This document shows, in pieces, positions 53,462-62,234 of a stretch of DNA of 64,000 bases. Within the stretch, counting starts at the first letter, position 1; each line of letters begins with the position of its first letter. A program made the translations under genes and the position numbers. Origin of the DNA: Dehalococcoidia bacterium (GTDB lineage: Bacteria; Chloroflexota; Dehalococcoidia; Lucifugimonadales; Lucifugimonadaceae); assembly GCA_012959765.1 (NCBI GenBank), contig DUCO01000046.1, positions 1 through 64,000 on the forward strand. Direction: 5' to 3'. The notes below the pieces were generated by a model. That model worked only from the letters and a program-made list of their open reading frames with translations, was not told where the DNA came from and searched no databases.

Positions 53462-55135
53462 CTACTCTACTGCAACCAGATACTCGTAGTGCGGTTGTCC
53501 GCCGTGCACCACTTCGATTTCGAGCTCTTTGAACTTGTTTGTAAGAGATTCGGTCGCTGTTTCGACCTGCTCCGAGCTCAGCGATTCCCCCGTATAGATC
53601 GTCACGATCTCGGCGTCGCCTGCCTGAAGTTCGAGCATTTTCGTGAGCACGAACAGCGGATCGCGACCAACGGCAACGATTTCATCGTTGAATGTGGCGA
53701 ACGCCATTCCTTTGCGAATTTCGTGGCCGTAAACGGTTACGTCTCGGCTTGCCAGGCACACTCGGCCATCGCCTACTTCGCCGACAACATCGTTCATCGC
53801 CTCTTCGTTTTCGTCGATGCTCAGGGTCGTATTGAACTCCAACAGCGCAGCGATTCCTGTTTGAACTGAACGTGTGGCAACGACGCGAACGTCTTTTTCG
53901 CTTAGTTCGGACACTGCTTTTGCTGCAGGTACAACGTTTTTGTTGTTCGGCAGCAGGATGACCTTATCGGAAGGTGCCGCTTCTACGGCTTCAAGCAGAT
54001 CAGCGACCGACGGGTTCATAGTGTCGCCGCCTTCGACTATAGAAGCGGCTCCCATTCCGGAGCTGAGAATCAAATCGTTCAGACCATCGCCGGCGGCGAC
54101 TGCAACGATTGCAACATCGACTGGGGTGGCGGGCTTGGCTGCCGTTGCTGCACTATATCGTCTGTCGGCTGCCCAACCGGCGGTCTGGTCGTCCATGTTG
54201 CCGATTTCGATATTGGATAGCTGGCCGTAGGAGATCCCCGCAGTCAGCGCTTCGCCGGGGTCTTCCATGTGGACGTGAACCTTGGCGATGCCATCGGTGC
54301 CGTCGACAATTGGCGACCGGCCGATCCTGTCCATGTGGTTTCGGATTTTGTCGAGATCGAGTTTGCTGTCCGACTGGATGGCAAATACCGTGCAGTAGCC
54401 CCAGTCGATCTCTTCAGATGCGCTTACGAAGTCGGCCTTCACCGAGCCGGAGAATTTCTGCTTTCCGGGCATTGGTACTTCGATGACACGACCCACAGGC
54501 GTTTCGCCTCGCAAAGCCCTGAGCGCGCCATCGAGCATCACGGCGAATCCGAATCCACCTGAGTCAACCACTTCGGCTTCAGCAAGGACAGGAAGCAGAT
54601 CGGGTGTGCGTCGTACCGATGCAAGCGCCTCATCTGCTACATCGGTGAGTACGCTCTCAAGCGAGTCGTTTGCCAGTGCCGACTTCTCAGCGACTTCCGC
54701 GCATTCGCGGTAGACCGTGAGCATTGTGCCTTCGACCGGATTTGGCAGAGCCTTGTAAGAATTTGTTGTGGCGATGCGAATAGATTTTGCCAGATGCTCG
54801 CCGGTCAGTTCGGTGTCTTCACCAATGGCTTCGGCCAAACCTTTGAAGTATTGAGCGAGAATCAGCCCCGAGTTGCCGCGGGCACCAAGTAGGGCGGAAC
54901 GAGCGACGATTTTTGCAACGTTGTTGGCCGATTCTTTGGGGTCTAGCGGCATATCCTCGACCACGGATCGGAGCGTGAGCAGCATGTTGGTGCCGGTGTC
55001 GCCATCGGGGACCGGGAACACGTTAAGCGCATTGATCGTGTCACGATTGGCTTCGATGGCCAGAGTCGTGGCGCGGATCATGTCGCTCAGTCGAGCTGAG
55101 GTAGCGGCTGGTATTTTCGTCGAAGAGTTCTGCAT
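53462..55135 (-). CDS. fakA: fatty acid kinase subunit FakA (DAK2/YloV)
   Basis: 557 residues. The N-terminal DhaL-like kinase domain has the metal-nucleotide motif NVFPVPDGDTGTNM and GARGNSGLILAQ. The middle domain and the C-terminal DegV-like/kinase regulatory domain (HVHMEDPG, LPNNKNVVPAAK) complete the YloV architecture. With the FakB-like protein it phosphorylates fatty acids for phospholipid synthesis. Divergent rpmB and downstream recG form the same arrangement as in many Gram-positive genomes (rpmB-yloV-recG), a useful marker of conserved synteny. Confidence 0.94.
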   Translation of the reverse strand: MQNSSTKIPAATSARLSDMIRATTLAIEANRDTINALNVFPVPDGDTGTNMLLTLRSVVEDMPLDPKESANNVAKIVARSALLGARGNSGLILAQYFKGLAEAIGEDTELTGEHLAKSIRIATTNSYKALPNPVEGTMLTVYRECAEVAEKSALANDSLESVLTDVADEALASVRRTPDLLPVLAEAEVVDSGGFGFAVMLDGALRALRGETPVGRVIEVPMPGKQKFSGSVKADFVSASEEIDWGYCTVFAIQSDSKLDLDKIRNHMDRIGRSPIVDGTDGIAKVHVHMEDPGEALTAGISYGQLSNIEIGNMDDQTAGWAADRRYSAATAAKPATPVDVAIVAVAAGDGLNDLILSSGMGAASIVEGGDTMNPSVADLLEAVEAAPSDKVILLPNNKNVVPAAKAVSELSEKDVRVVATRSVQTGIAALLEFNTTLSIDENEEAMNDVVGEVGDGRVCLASRDVTVYGHEIRKGMAFATFNDEIVAVGRDPLFVLTKMLELQAGDAEIVTIYTGESLSSEQVETATESLTNKFKELEIEVVHGGQPHYEYLVAVE

Positions 55136-55329
55136 GAACTTGTGATTCCTGGCTAATTCCCACTGATTACAGTTCAGAATGGCCGTCTAGACTCGCATTT
55201 CATTGAACAAGAATTCGGTTGTTACTGCGCGACTTGCATGTTAGCGTTAATCGCTGGAGTCTTATCCGAGTGTTGCTGCTCTTTACGAGTAAATTTTGCA
55301 CACGGCGAGAGACAATCCCACCATCTAGA

Positions 55330-55335
55330 TATAAT
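55330..55335 (+). promoter_or_regulatory. -10 element upstream of rpmB
   Basis: A perfect TATAAT stands 18 nt before the start codon. There is no good -35 hexamer at 17 nt. The short distance leaves a leader of only about 12 nt. Confidence 0.5.
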
Positions 55336-55353
55336 TTCGAGAGTTTAATCGCT

Positions 55354-55581
55354 ATGCCTAGCTCCGATCAGATCAGGGCAAAACTGGGTCTTGGACCCCG
55401 TCCCAAGCCATTGTTCGGTCACAACCGATCACATGCACTGAACGCTACCCAAAAGATTTCGAAGCCTAACTTGCAGAACAAGTGGGTTGTCATCGATGGT
55501 CAGCGTCACCGAGTCAAGTTGACCGCCCGCGAGATGCGCACTCTCGATAAGAAGGGGATTTCGCTCCTTTCAGTTGAGTAG
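55354..55581 (+). CDS. rpmB: 50S ribosomal protein L28
   Basis: 75 residues. The core GHNRSHALNATQK, PNLQNKWVVIDGQRHRVKLTAREMRTLDKKGI is bL28. The N-terminal part is atypical: instead of the usual CxxTGK or C-x-x-C-G start it reads SSDQIRAKLGLGPRPKPLFG, without cysteines, so no zinc ribbon is expected. Frame and motifs are otherwise intact. It has a clear terminator just downstream and is a single-gene unit divergent from fakA. Confidence 0.92.
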   Translation: MPSSDQIRAKLGLGPRPKPLFGHNRSHALNATQKISKPNLQNKWVVIDGQRHRVKLTAREMRTLDKKGISLLSVE

Positions 55582-55604
55582 AATCCGTTTCGATTTGCAT
55601 TTAG

Positions 55605-55634
55605 AGCCCTTCTCAGTTGAGAGGGGCTTTTTTT
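55605..55634 (+). terminator. rho-independent terminator of rpmB
   Basis: AGCCCTTCTC and GAGAGGGGCT form a 9-10-bp stem with a short loop, followed by seven or more T. It begins 24 nt after the rpmB stop. Confidence 0.92.
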
Positions 55635-55754
55635 ATGCCTGTAAATAGTTTGGGCGGACGAAAATTGACGGGAATCGAACGGGCGTACTAATCGCGGTAG
55701 TATGGGTGTACCGTCGGCAGTTACCTACTCGGAGATAAGCCATAATGCACAGCC

Positions 55755-56412
55755 ATGACATATCCTCGTTTCTCCGCAGCATTCTTCGATCTTGACGGCA
55801 CTTTGATCGACACCGGGCCGCCTCATCGAGAAGCCGAGCGTGCGACCGTTCAGGCGTTTGGAATTACAGACCTCGCTGACGACCACCCGGTGACGTTCGG
55901 TCATGGTGTGAAGCCGGGGCACAGATGGTTGCAGATCACTACGGGCTAGGGGATGGAGAGAAGGTGCTCGCCGAGTATCTTCGACACAGTGGAAGCGCAT
56001 CGCCGCTGAAGGTCTCGATCTGCTGCCTGGAGCCGATGCAGCGGTGCGATCGGTAGCAGCATCCGGCATTCGGATTGCGCTAGTGACTTCTGGCGAACGC
56101 CCCTACGCAGATGGCTTCATGAAGATGGCGAAGTTGGACGATGTGTTCCGCGGATCGGTAACACTCGATGATGTGACGAATCTCAAACCGAATCCTGAGC
56201 CATATCTAAAGGCCGCCGAACTGTTCAACGTCAGCCCATCGAAGTGCGTCGTGTTCGAAGATTCAGTTGCCGGGTTCAGGGCTGCACGTGCGGCGGGTAT
56301 GTCGTGCGTTGGGATCGGTGCAGTTGCACTATCTGCTGAAGGCGACGATGCCCCCGACATGGCGATTTCATCGTTTGTTGGCTTCGATATCTGGAACGTA
56401 CGACCGGTTTGA
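55755..56412 (+). pseudogene. HAD-like phosphatase, two frameshifts
   Basis: A beta-phosphoglucomutase/phosphatase-type HAD protein split among three frames. Frame 1 (55755 to about 55920) has motif I FFDLDGTLIDT and a cap start. Frame 2 (about 55925-55990) reads MVADHYGLGDGEKVLAEYL. Frame 3 (about 55993-56412) reads WKRIAAEGLDLLPGADAAV, ALVTSGERPY (motif II), LKPNPEPYLKAAEL (motif III) and VFEDSVAGFRAA (motif IV). All catalytic motifs survive, and two small indels would restore the gene. It is either a recent pseudogene or has consensus errors. Confidence 0.8.
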
Positions 56413-56545
56413 TGTTTGGTTAGCTGTTCTCGTATCAGAACGATGCCATTACTGAACGTTCTGGGTCAACGTGTTACATTCTGAGTCGCGCCACAGACAC
56501 TTAGAATGGCGTTTTTACTGAGCAGGCGAGACTGGACTCAAAACA

Positions 56546-57320
56546 TTGAAACGCTTGTTGATCGTTTTGCTATCGGTGTTGGGTGCCACAGTTCTCGCAG
56601 GCTGCGGGGATGAGGGCGGAGTTGTTCGAACCATGGAAGCTTCGCAGAATAAAACTGCTACGGCGGGTGGGGCTGCTTCCGACCAGGTTGATCCAAGCCT
56701 ACTGACCCCCGAAGGTGACGGCACGTTTTCGATGGCCGATACGCCGACGCCCGTACCCAGTGACTCCGATACCGGAACCTACGTCTACTCCGGCACCCAC
56801 GCCAACACCTGTTCCCACGTTCTCAGAAATATATTGGGATGACGTTGTTGCGGCACTGCACAGCTACTTCGTTGCTTATCATTCTCGGTCGCAATCTGCG
56901 ATGGACAGTGTTAGAACCGCCGCTACCGCTGAAAACGAAAACGCCACGCTTGAGCAGATGAAAATGGCCTCATTTATGGGGCGAGCATGGAGCGACTATC
57001 CGGACATCGAGATCGTGGAAGTCAAGGACCTCAAATTCGACGAGGTTCTCTGCAGGATTTTGTACGACGCGATCTCCCATCCACCTGCTGATAGTGGGGA
57101 TGCTTCGTTCGATATCGTGGATAAGCTTTACTTCAGATTGGTCGATGGCAGGTGGCTCGAAGACCACACCAGCGAAACGTGGCGTGACGAGTGGGATAGC
57201 ACCACAGGCCGGAGAGCCGCGAACACTGTCATGCTGAACTTGATTCAGTATCTTTCTCCCCCAATGAAGCGACAGCCACGGGCACTCGCGACCCCGCACC
57301 AGATCCCTCGGTTCCGATGA
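56546..57320 (+). pseudogene. lipoprotein with Thr/Pro linker, frameshifted
   Basis: TTG start. The first frame gives a lipoprotein signal (VLGATVLAGC) and a linker ending TPTPVP near 56757. The second frame continues the same linker (IPEPTSTPAPTPTPVP) and a soluble domain: SEIYWDDVVAALHSYFVAYHSRSQSAMDSV ... RLVDGRWLEDHTSETW. A +1 shift between about 56757 and 56790 in the repetitive linker separates them. The domain, with a NTF2/SnoaL-like look by spacing only, has no firm family. The final residues (NTVMLNLIQYL and beyond) are translated repeat sequence, so the original C-terminus may be earlier or altered. Confidence 0.6.
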
Positions 57321-57323
57321 CTT
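57228..57323 (+). repeat. two dispersed repeats at the end of the lipoprotein gene
   Basis: 57228-57253 carries the CTGAACTTGATTCAG core found also at 3449-3476. 57301-57323 carries AGATCCCTCG ... CACTCGGG, also near 34278-34312 and 59190-59211. They form the C-terminal codons of the frameshifted lipoprotein. Confidence 0.6.
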
Positions 57324-57354
57324 CACTCGGGACACGGGAAAGAGGTGCGCGCTA

Positions 57355-58389
57355 TTAGCGCTGCCGGATCAACTTCTGCATTGAGCGTAGTTCGTGATCG
57401 ATGTTCCAGTTGCTGCCGTAGTCGCTGTGCGAAACCTCGGCGACATACACGTCGCCGTGGGAGTCGACCGATATTCCGTGTGGCGTGAAGAAGCTGCCAT
57501 GCTGCGAACCGTAACTTTCGATTCCCACCCGAGATAAAACTTCGCCTTTGGTGTTCATTACCGTGACTCGTGGTCCAAGATTCGTGCCCATGTGATTTGA
57601 GCCGATGCCTGCAAAATACTCGCCAATGTAGACGATATCTTTGTCGTGGCGTGTGTCGATGTATATGGCAGCCGTGCGAGACATGTTCACAAACTGGGTC
57701 TGGAACTCGCCGTCTCGATTGAACACCTGGATGCGATGATTCTCTCGGTCGGCAACGTAGAGCAGTCCCTGGCTATCGATAGCGATGTTGTGGACGATAT
57801 TGAACTGGCCGGGATCTGTACCCGACTCTCCCCAGGTGGCAAGCAAATCGCCTTCTGGGCTGAATCGGTGAACGACTGCGTTCGTGTATCCGTCGGAAAC
57901 GAAAAACTCGCCAGTTCCGGGGTCGACTGCAACGTGGGTTGGCACGCAAAACGGTATTCCGCTCATTGGTGGCGATGGGTTGTTCGGCTCCCCAAGTGTC
58001 ATGAGCAACTCGCCAGAGGGGGTGAACTTTCTTACCGTGCTATCGCCGTTGTCGACCAGAAACAGGTTTCCTTCGGGGTCGAAAGATATGCCGTGAGGGC
58101 TCTTGAAAATTCCTTCGCCCCAGCTGTCGATCATGTTGCCGTCGGTGTCGAAAACAATGATTGCGCTGGTACCGCGGTTGAATACGAAAACACGATCCTG
58201 CTGATCGACGCCGACAGCGGTTGCTTCCTTGTATTTCCAGCCATCGGGCAGCATGCCCCAGTTCTTGCCAGAAACTTCGTAGCGGTAATCGCCCTCGCCA
58301 AGCACCACCGAACCAGAAGGACCGTCGGCCTCTTCGTGGGTTGCTCTGGGTAGTCCGTACTCTTCGAATTCAGTGTTTTCTGGCATCAA
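57355..58389 (-). CDS. NHL-repeat six-bladed propeller protein (PAL-like), second copy
   Basis: 344 residues. The N-terminal 35 residues are polar (GLPRATHEEADGPSG), then about six NHL blades (KYKEATAVGVDQQDRVFVFNRG, GLLYVADRENHRIQVFNRDG). It is the closest relative of 44772-45791. Two consecutive ATGs offer starts (58389 or 58386). No export signal is visible. Ligand and partners are unknown. Confidence 0.87.
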   Translation of the reverse strand: MMPENTEFEEYGLPRATHEEADGPSGSVVLGEGDYRYEVSGKNWGMLPDGWKYKEATAVGVDQQDRVFVFNRGTSAIIVFDTDGNMIDSWGEGIFKSPHGISFDPEGNLFLVDNGDSTVRKFTPSGELLMTLGEPNNPSPPMSGIPFCVPTHVAVDPGTGEFFVSDGYTNAVVHRFSPEGDLLATWGESGTDPGQFNIVHNIAIDSQGLLYVADRENHRIQVFNRDGEFQTQFVNMSRTAAIYIDTRHDKDIVYIGEYFAGIGSNHMGTNLGPRVTVMNTKGEVLSRVGIESYGSQHGSFFTPHGISVDSHGDVYVAEVSHSDYGSNWNIDHELRSMQKLIRQR

Positions 58390-58448
58390 GATTTCCTCGA
58401 AGGCTATCTTACGCTTTTCGCGGGCGTCCTGGCCGAGATTTCGTTCGT

Positions 58449-59123
58449 TTAGGCGTGTTCGCGAAGGAAGCGTTGGGCTACTGGGACTAGTTCGTCTGAA
58501 GGCTCAAACGCAGCTCTGTGGCCGAGCCCTGCCAGTTGGAGAAACTCACAGTTTGGAAGCTCCCGGGCTACTTGGCGGGCTTCGTTGATCCCATGATCTT
58601 TGCCTCCGTAGAAAACGAAGCATGGTTCTTGAACCAAGGTCGGATCGACCCCCGTGCCTTCTTCCTCATGATCGAGAATCGAGAAAAATGGGGTTAGGTC
58701 GAAATCGTCGGGTATGAGTCCTTGAGTTCGCCGGTCATTGATTAGATTTTTTACCCAGGAGAGGTCTTTCGGGTACGGATGTGCGCCGTCGAGTACGAAA
58801 GAGTTGAACCTTTCACTGAAGTGTTCGGACAGTCCAAAACCGATTGCTGAACCCATTGAGTATCCAAGGTATGCGGCAGTGTCGATACCGGCATCGTCCA
58901 TCGCTGCAATCACGTCGGACATGCGGTGCTTCAGTGAGTACTGAGTGAGATCAGAAGGTGTATCGCTCTCGCCGTGGGCACGTACTTCCGCGATTATCAG
59001 CTGGAACTCGGGGGAGAGAAGGTCAACCCAACCTCGATCTTTTAAGTGGTTTATGCTTCCGAAAAGGCCGGGAACTAGTACGACGGGTTTGCCCGATCCG
59101 AGTACCTCGTAGTGAATGTTCAC
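58449..59123 (-). CDS. alpha/beta hydrolase
   Basis: 224 residues. The oxyanion HG region is modified to VLVPGLFGS, but the nucleophile elbow GYSMGS and the acid (GGKDHG) and His (LGHRAAF) are in place, so a catalytic triad is likely. It resembles small esterase/haloperoxidase-like hydrolases. It is unrelated to the hydrolase at 894-1628 beyond the fold. It lies between the NHL protein and rpe, on the same strand. Confidence 0.85.
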   Translation of the reverse strand: MNIHYEVLGSGKPVVLVPGLFGSINHLKDRGWVDLLSPEFQLIIAEVRAHGESDTPSDLTQYSLKHRMSDVIAAMDDAGIDTAAYLGYSMGSAIGFGLSEHFSERFNSFVLDGAHPYPKDLSWVKNLINDRRTQGLIPDDFDLTPFFSILDHEEEGTGVDPTLVQEPCFVFYGGKDHGINEARQVARELPNCEFLQLAGLGHRAAFEPSDELVPVAQRFLREHA

Positions 59124-59189
59124 ACCGTTGTTGTTTACGTAGGGTACAAGGATGTTCCTGTCGTAATGTCCGAGCGCGACCCCAACCCT

Positions 59190-59211
59190 AGATCCCTCGA
59201 CTCCGCTCGGG
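59190..59211 (+). repeat. 'AGATCCCTCGACTCCGCTCGGG' repeat
   Basis: A short repeat in the gap between the hydrolase and rpe genes. It is the same class as those at 34278-34312 and 57301-57323. Confidence 0.55.
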
Positions 59212-59236
59212 AAAAGGAGTGTTGGAGAACGGGAGA

Positions 59237-59902
59237 CTAGCTGCCCGCTGAACGAATCGCTTCGATTCCTAACTTCATGCCGTCGGGGTAGTTGAAGACG
59301 CCTGTGCCTGAGATGAGCGTTGTTGCTCCGGCGTCGATTACTTCCCCGGCGGTGTCGACCTTGATGCCACCATCGACTGCTATTTCGAGTTCCGTTCCTG
59401 CGGCGCGTGCCATGTCGGCTAGTTCGGTGATTTTTGGGAGCATTTCGGGCATGAACGACTGGCCTCCAAAGCCCGGTTCGACGGTCATTACGAGGACTCG
59501 TTCGATCAAAGGCAAAATCGGCTGAATGGCCGAAGCCGGGGTGTCCGGTTTTAGCGAAACCCCGGCGATCATTCCGGCTACTCGGGCGTCGCCGAGTGAG
59601 GCTTCTAGATCGTCGCAGGCTTCGGCGTGCATCGTGAATATGTCGCCACCTGCATCAGCGAACTCTTTGGCATATCGAGCAGGTTCGAGAACCATCATGT
59701 GGATGTCGATAGGCAGTTTGGTGAGAGGGCGAATCGCCTCTAAAACGGGGATTCCAATCGTGATGTTGGGCACGAAACTGCCGTCCATCACGTCGAAATG
59801 AAGTTCGTCGGCACCGGCTTCTTCTGCTGCAGCGATCGAGTCGGCAAGATGCGCGAAGTCGGCTGCGAGAAGCGATGGTGAGATTTTGATGTGGGGAGCC
59901 AA
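59237..59902 (-). CDS. rpe: ribulose-phosphate 3-epimerase
   Basis: A 221-residue TIM barrel of the pentose phosphate pathway. ISPSLLAADFAHL, LHFDVMDGSFVPNI (metal His/Asp), IDIHMMVLEP, MTVEPGFGGQ and EIAVDGGI are all intact. Length is standard. The gap to the GDPD gene is 55 bp on the same strand. It may form a loose operon, but no functional link with the neighbours is clear. Confidence 0.96.
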   Translation of the reverse strand: MAPHIKISPSLLAADFAHLADSIAAAEEAGADELHFDVMDGSFVPNITIGIPVLEAIRPLTKLPIDIHMMVLEPARYAKEFADAGGDIFTMHAEACDDLEASLGDARVAGMIAGVSLKPDTPASAIQPILPLIERVLVMTVEPGFGGQSFMPEMLPKITELADMARAAGTELEIAVDGGIKVDTAGEVIDAGATTLISGTGVFNYPDGMKLGIEAIRSAGS

Positions 59903-59957
59903 GATTCTTTAATGATCCTTGCTTATTCAACGACCAGGGCAGATCGGTTATAGAAAA

Positions 59958-60686
59958 TCAGGCGAGCCTGTCAGCAATTGCATCCGGATGGTACGCCATT
60001 ATCGTGTCGGCGCCCGCTTCGGCGCTCAGCACCATGTTGTCGAGGTTTTCCATCACGTCGGGACCCGATGCTATGACCTTCTTATCGCCGTCATGGGCGG
60101 CCTTCACATCTTCGGCACTCATCAGGTACCGAACGTAAATCCATGATGAGTAGGGGTCAGAAATCGCTGCTGGCAGCTCGGCTGCGACGTTGGCGACTGA
60201 TGCGCACTGGAAATCGGGGCTTCCACCGTAGAAACGCCGACGTACGTCTACGGAAAGGTGAATCAACCCGATGCCGACCGTGCTGCTCAGCAGCCCTCGC
60301 TCAGCGAGACCGTCGCAGATCTTGTTGATGCAGCCGGGGTCCAGCGTTTTCATCTCGATAATCAGAGTCGTTTCGGCCGTTCCGAACTCTTTCACAGCGT
60401 CGAACGTTTCCATGAGGGTTGGAATTTGCGCGCCTGCGAACTCTTCGCCACACCAGCTACCGGCGTTGAGTGCTTTGACTTCGGCGAGCGTCATTTGAGC
60501 GACTCGACCCTCGCCATCTGTTGTGCGATCAACCGTGTCGTCATGGAGCACGATGAGTTCGTCGTCAGACGTGCCTCGAACGTCGATCTCGATGGCATAG
60601 CCCTTTTCGAGAGCGGCCTTGAAGGCGATCACGGTGTTTTCGGGGTAGGTCTCGTCGAGACCGCGGTGAGCGATGACTATTGTCAC
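59958..60686 (-). CDS. glycerophosphodiester phosphodiesterase
   Basis: A 242-residue GDPD of the TIM-barrel type, without signal peptide. IAHRGLDETYPENT, EIDVRGTSDDELIVLHDDTVDRTTDG hold the catalytic His/Asp/Glu residues. It splits glycerophosphodiesters into alcohol and sn-glycerol 3-phosphate, linking to glpK in function though not in position. Since it is cytoplasmic, it probably works in lipid turnover. Confidence 0.94.
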   Translation of the reverse strand: MTIVIAHRGLDETYPENTVIAFKAALEKGYAIEIDVRGTSDDELIVLHDDTVDRTTDGEGRVAQMTLAEVKALNAGSWCGEEFAGAQIPTLMETFDAVKEFGTAETTLIIEMKTLDPGCINKICDGLAERGLLSSTVGIGLIHLSVDVRRRFYGGSPDFQCASVANVAAELPAAISDPYSSWIYVRYLMSAEDVKAAHDGDKKVIASGPDVMENLDNMVLSAEAGADTIMAYHPDAIADRLA

Positions 60687-60768
60687 TGGTGACCTTTTCG
60701 GGAGGGCGTGCTTCGGAGATTACGGGCAAGGCAGTATTCAGATTGTTGAGGATTGTAGCTGTGATCGG

Positions 60769-62160
60769 CTACTCATTCGCCTTGCCGAGCATCTCTTTCG
60801 CTTCGGCGATTGCGGCACGAACACGGTCGGGAGCGGTGCCACCGGGTACGTTACGTGCTGCGACGGCAGAATCAAGAGTGATTTCCATGACTCCCTCGTC
60901 AAATAGCGAAGATGCCTTCTGGAAATCGCTGAGCGTTAATTCACCGAATCCGACGCCATCGGCAATGCATTGCTTTGAGAGATCGGAAACGGCAATGTAC
61001 GCCTCGCGGAACGGCACGCCCTTGCCTACGAGGTAGTCGGCGATGTCGGTTGCGAGCACGAAGCTCTTTTCGGCGGCCTGACGCATGCGATCGGCGCTGA
61101 CGGTCATTCCCGAGACCATTCCGGCTGCTGCTTCGAGCGCTGCTATTACGGTATCGGCGGCGTCGAAGAGGCCTTCCTTGTCTTCCTGTAGATCACGGTT
61201 GTAGGTAAGCGGCAGACCCTTGATCGTGGTGAGAAGTCCGACCAGCGAGCCGTAAACACGACCCGTCTTGCCTCTTATTAACTCGGCGAAGTCGGGGTTG
61301 CGTTTTTGCGGCATGATGCTGGAGCCGGACGTGAATTCATCGGACAGCTTGATGAAGCCGAACTCGTCGGATGACCAGATAACCAACTCTTCGGCGAGGC
61401 GCGATAGGTGAGCCATCGCCAGCGATGAAGCGGTTAGAAACTCGACGATGAAGTCGCGGTCGGAAACCGAATCCATCGAGTTGCGGGAGATATCGCCGAA
61501 GTCGAGCTGGCCTGCAACCCATTCACGGTCGATCGGGTAGGGAACACCGGCCATTGCGCCTGAGCCAAGCGGCATTACGTCGGCTGACTCGGCGGTTTGG
61601 GCGAAGCGGGTGGCATCGCGGTCGAACATCTCGAAGTACGCCATCAGGTGATGGGCGAGAACGACCGGCTGACCGCGCTGCATGTGGGTGTAGCCGGGAA
61701 CGATGGTGTCGATGTGATTTTCGGCGAGGGTTACGAGAGCTGTTTGGAGGACTACTGCTGCGTCGAAGGCGCGTGCGCAGGCTCCCTGCGTCCAGAGACG
61801 GGTGTCGGTGGCTACCTGATCGTTGCGTGAGCGGGCTGTGTGAAGACGGCCTGCGGAATCGCCAATCAGTTCGAAAAGACGCGATTCCACGTTCATGTGG
61901 ATGTCTTCGAGGTCAGATTTCCATTCGAACTCACCGGCTTCGATCTCGACTGCAATCTTGCCGAGACCGTCAACGATCTTGTCGACATCGTCAGGCTCGA
62001 TTATCCCCTGACGACCCAGCATGCGGGCGTGCGCGATCGACCCCGCAATGTCCTCACGATACAACCTGCGGTCGTAGTGAATCGACACCGTGAAATCGCT
62101 AGCAAGCTCGCTACCGCGAGCAGCAGCGGCGGGGTTTTTATTTTCGTTTTTGTTTGTCAT
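60769..62160 (-). CDS. argH: argininosuccinate lyase
   Basis: A 463-residue member of the fumarase/aspartase superfamily, cleaving argininosuccinate to arginine and fumarate. The signature GSSIMPQKRNPDF, the N-terminal FTVSIHYDRRLYREDI and HTARSRNDQV motifs are present. argG is on the same strand upstream, separated by an unrelated lipoprotein gene, so the two may not be co-transcribed as usual. Confidence 0.97.
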   Translation of the reverse strand: MTNKNENKNPAAAARGSELASDFTVSIHYDRRLYREDIAGSIAHARMLGRQGIIEPDDVDKIVDGLGKIAVEIEAGEFEWKSDLEDIHMNVESRLFELIGDSAGRLHTARSRNDQVATDTRLWTQGACARAFDAAVVLQTALVTLAENHIDTIVPGYTHMQRGQPVVLAHHLMAYFEMFDRDATRFAQTAESADVMPLGSGAMAGVPYPIDREWVAGQLDFGDISRNSMDSVSDRDFIVEFLTASSLAMAHLSRLAEELVIWSSDEFGFIKLSDEFTSGSSIMPQKRNPDFAELIRGKTGRVYGSLVGLLTTIKGLPLTYNRDLQEDKEGLFDAADTVIAALEAAAGMVSGMTVSADRMRQAAEKSFVLATDIADYLVGKGVPFREAYIAVSDLSKQCIADGVGFGELTLSDFQKASSLFDEGVMEITLDSAVAARNVPGGTAPDRVRAAIAEAKEMLGKANE

Positions 62161-62234
62161 GTTCAGAGTGAGGTTCGATTATCGTCTGCCCCAGAATTCT
62201 TGATAACAAGAACTTATTGTTCCTCATCAGATTC

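Noticed and set aside
55665-55720. tRNA on the minus strand, suggested by GTTCGATTCCCG
   Set aside because: The T stem does not pair and no acceptor, D arm or anticodon arm can be built.
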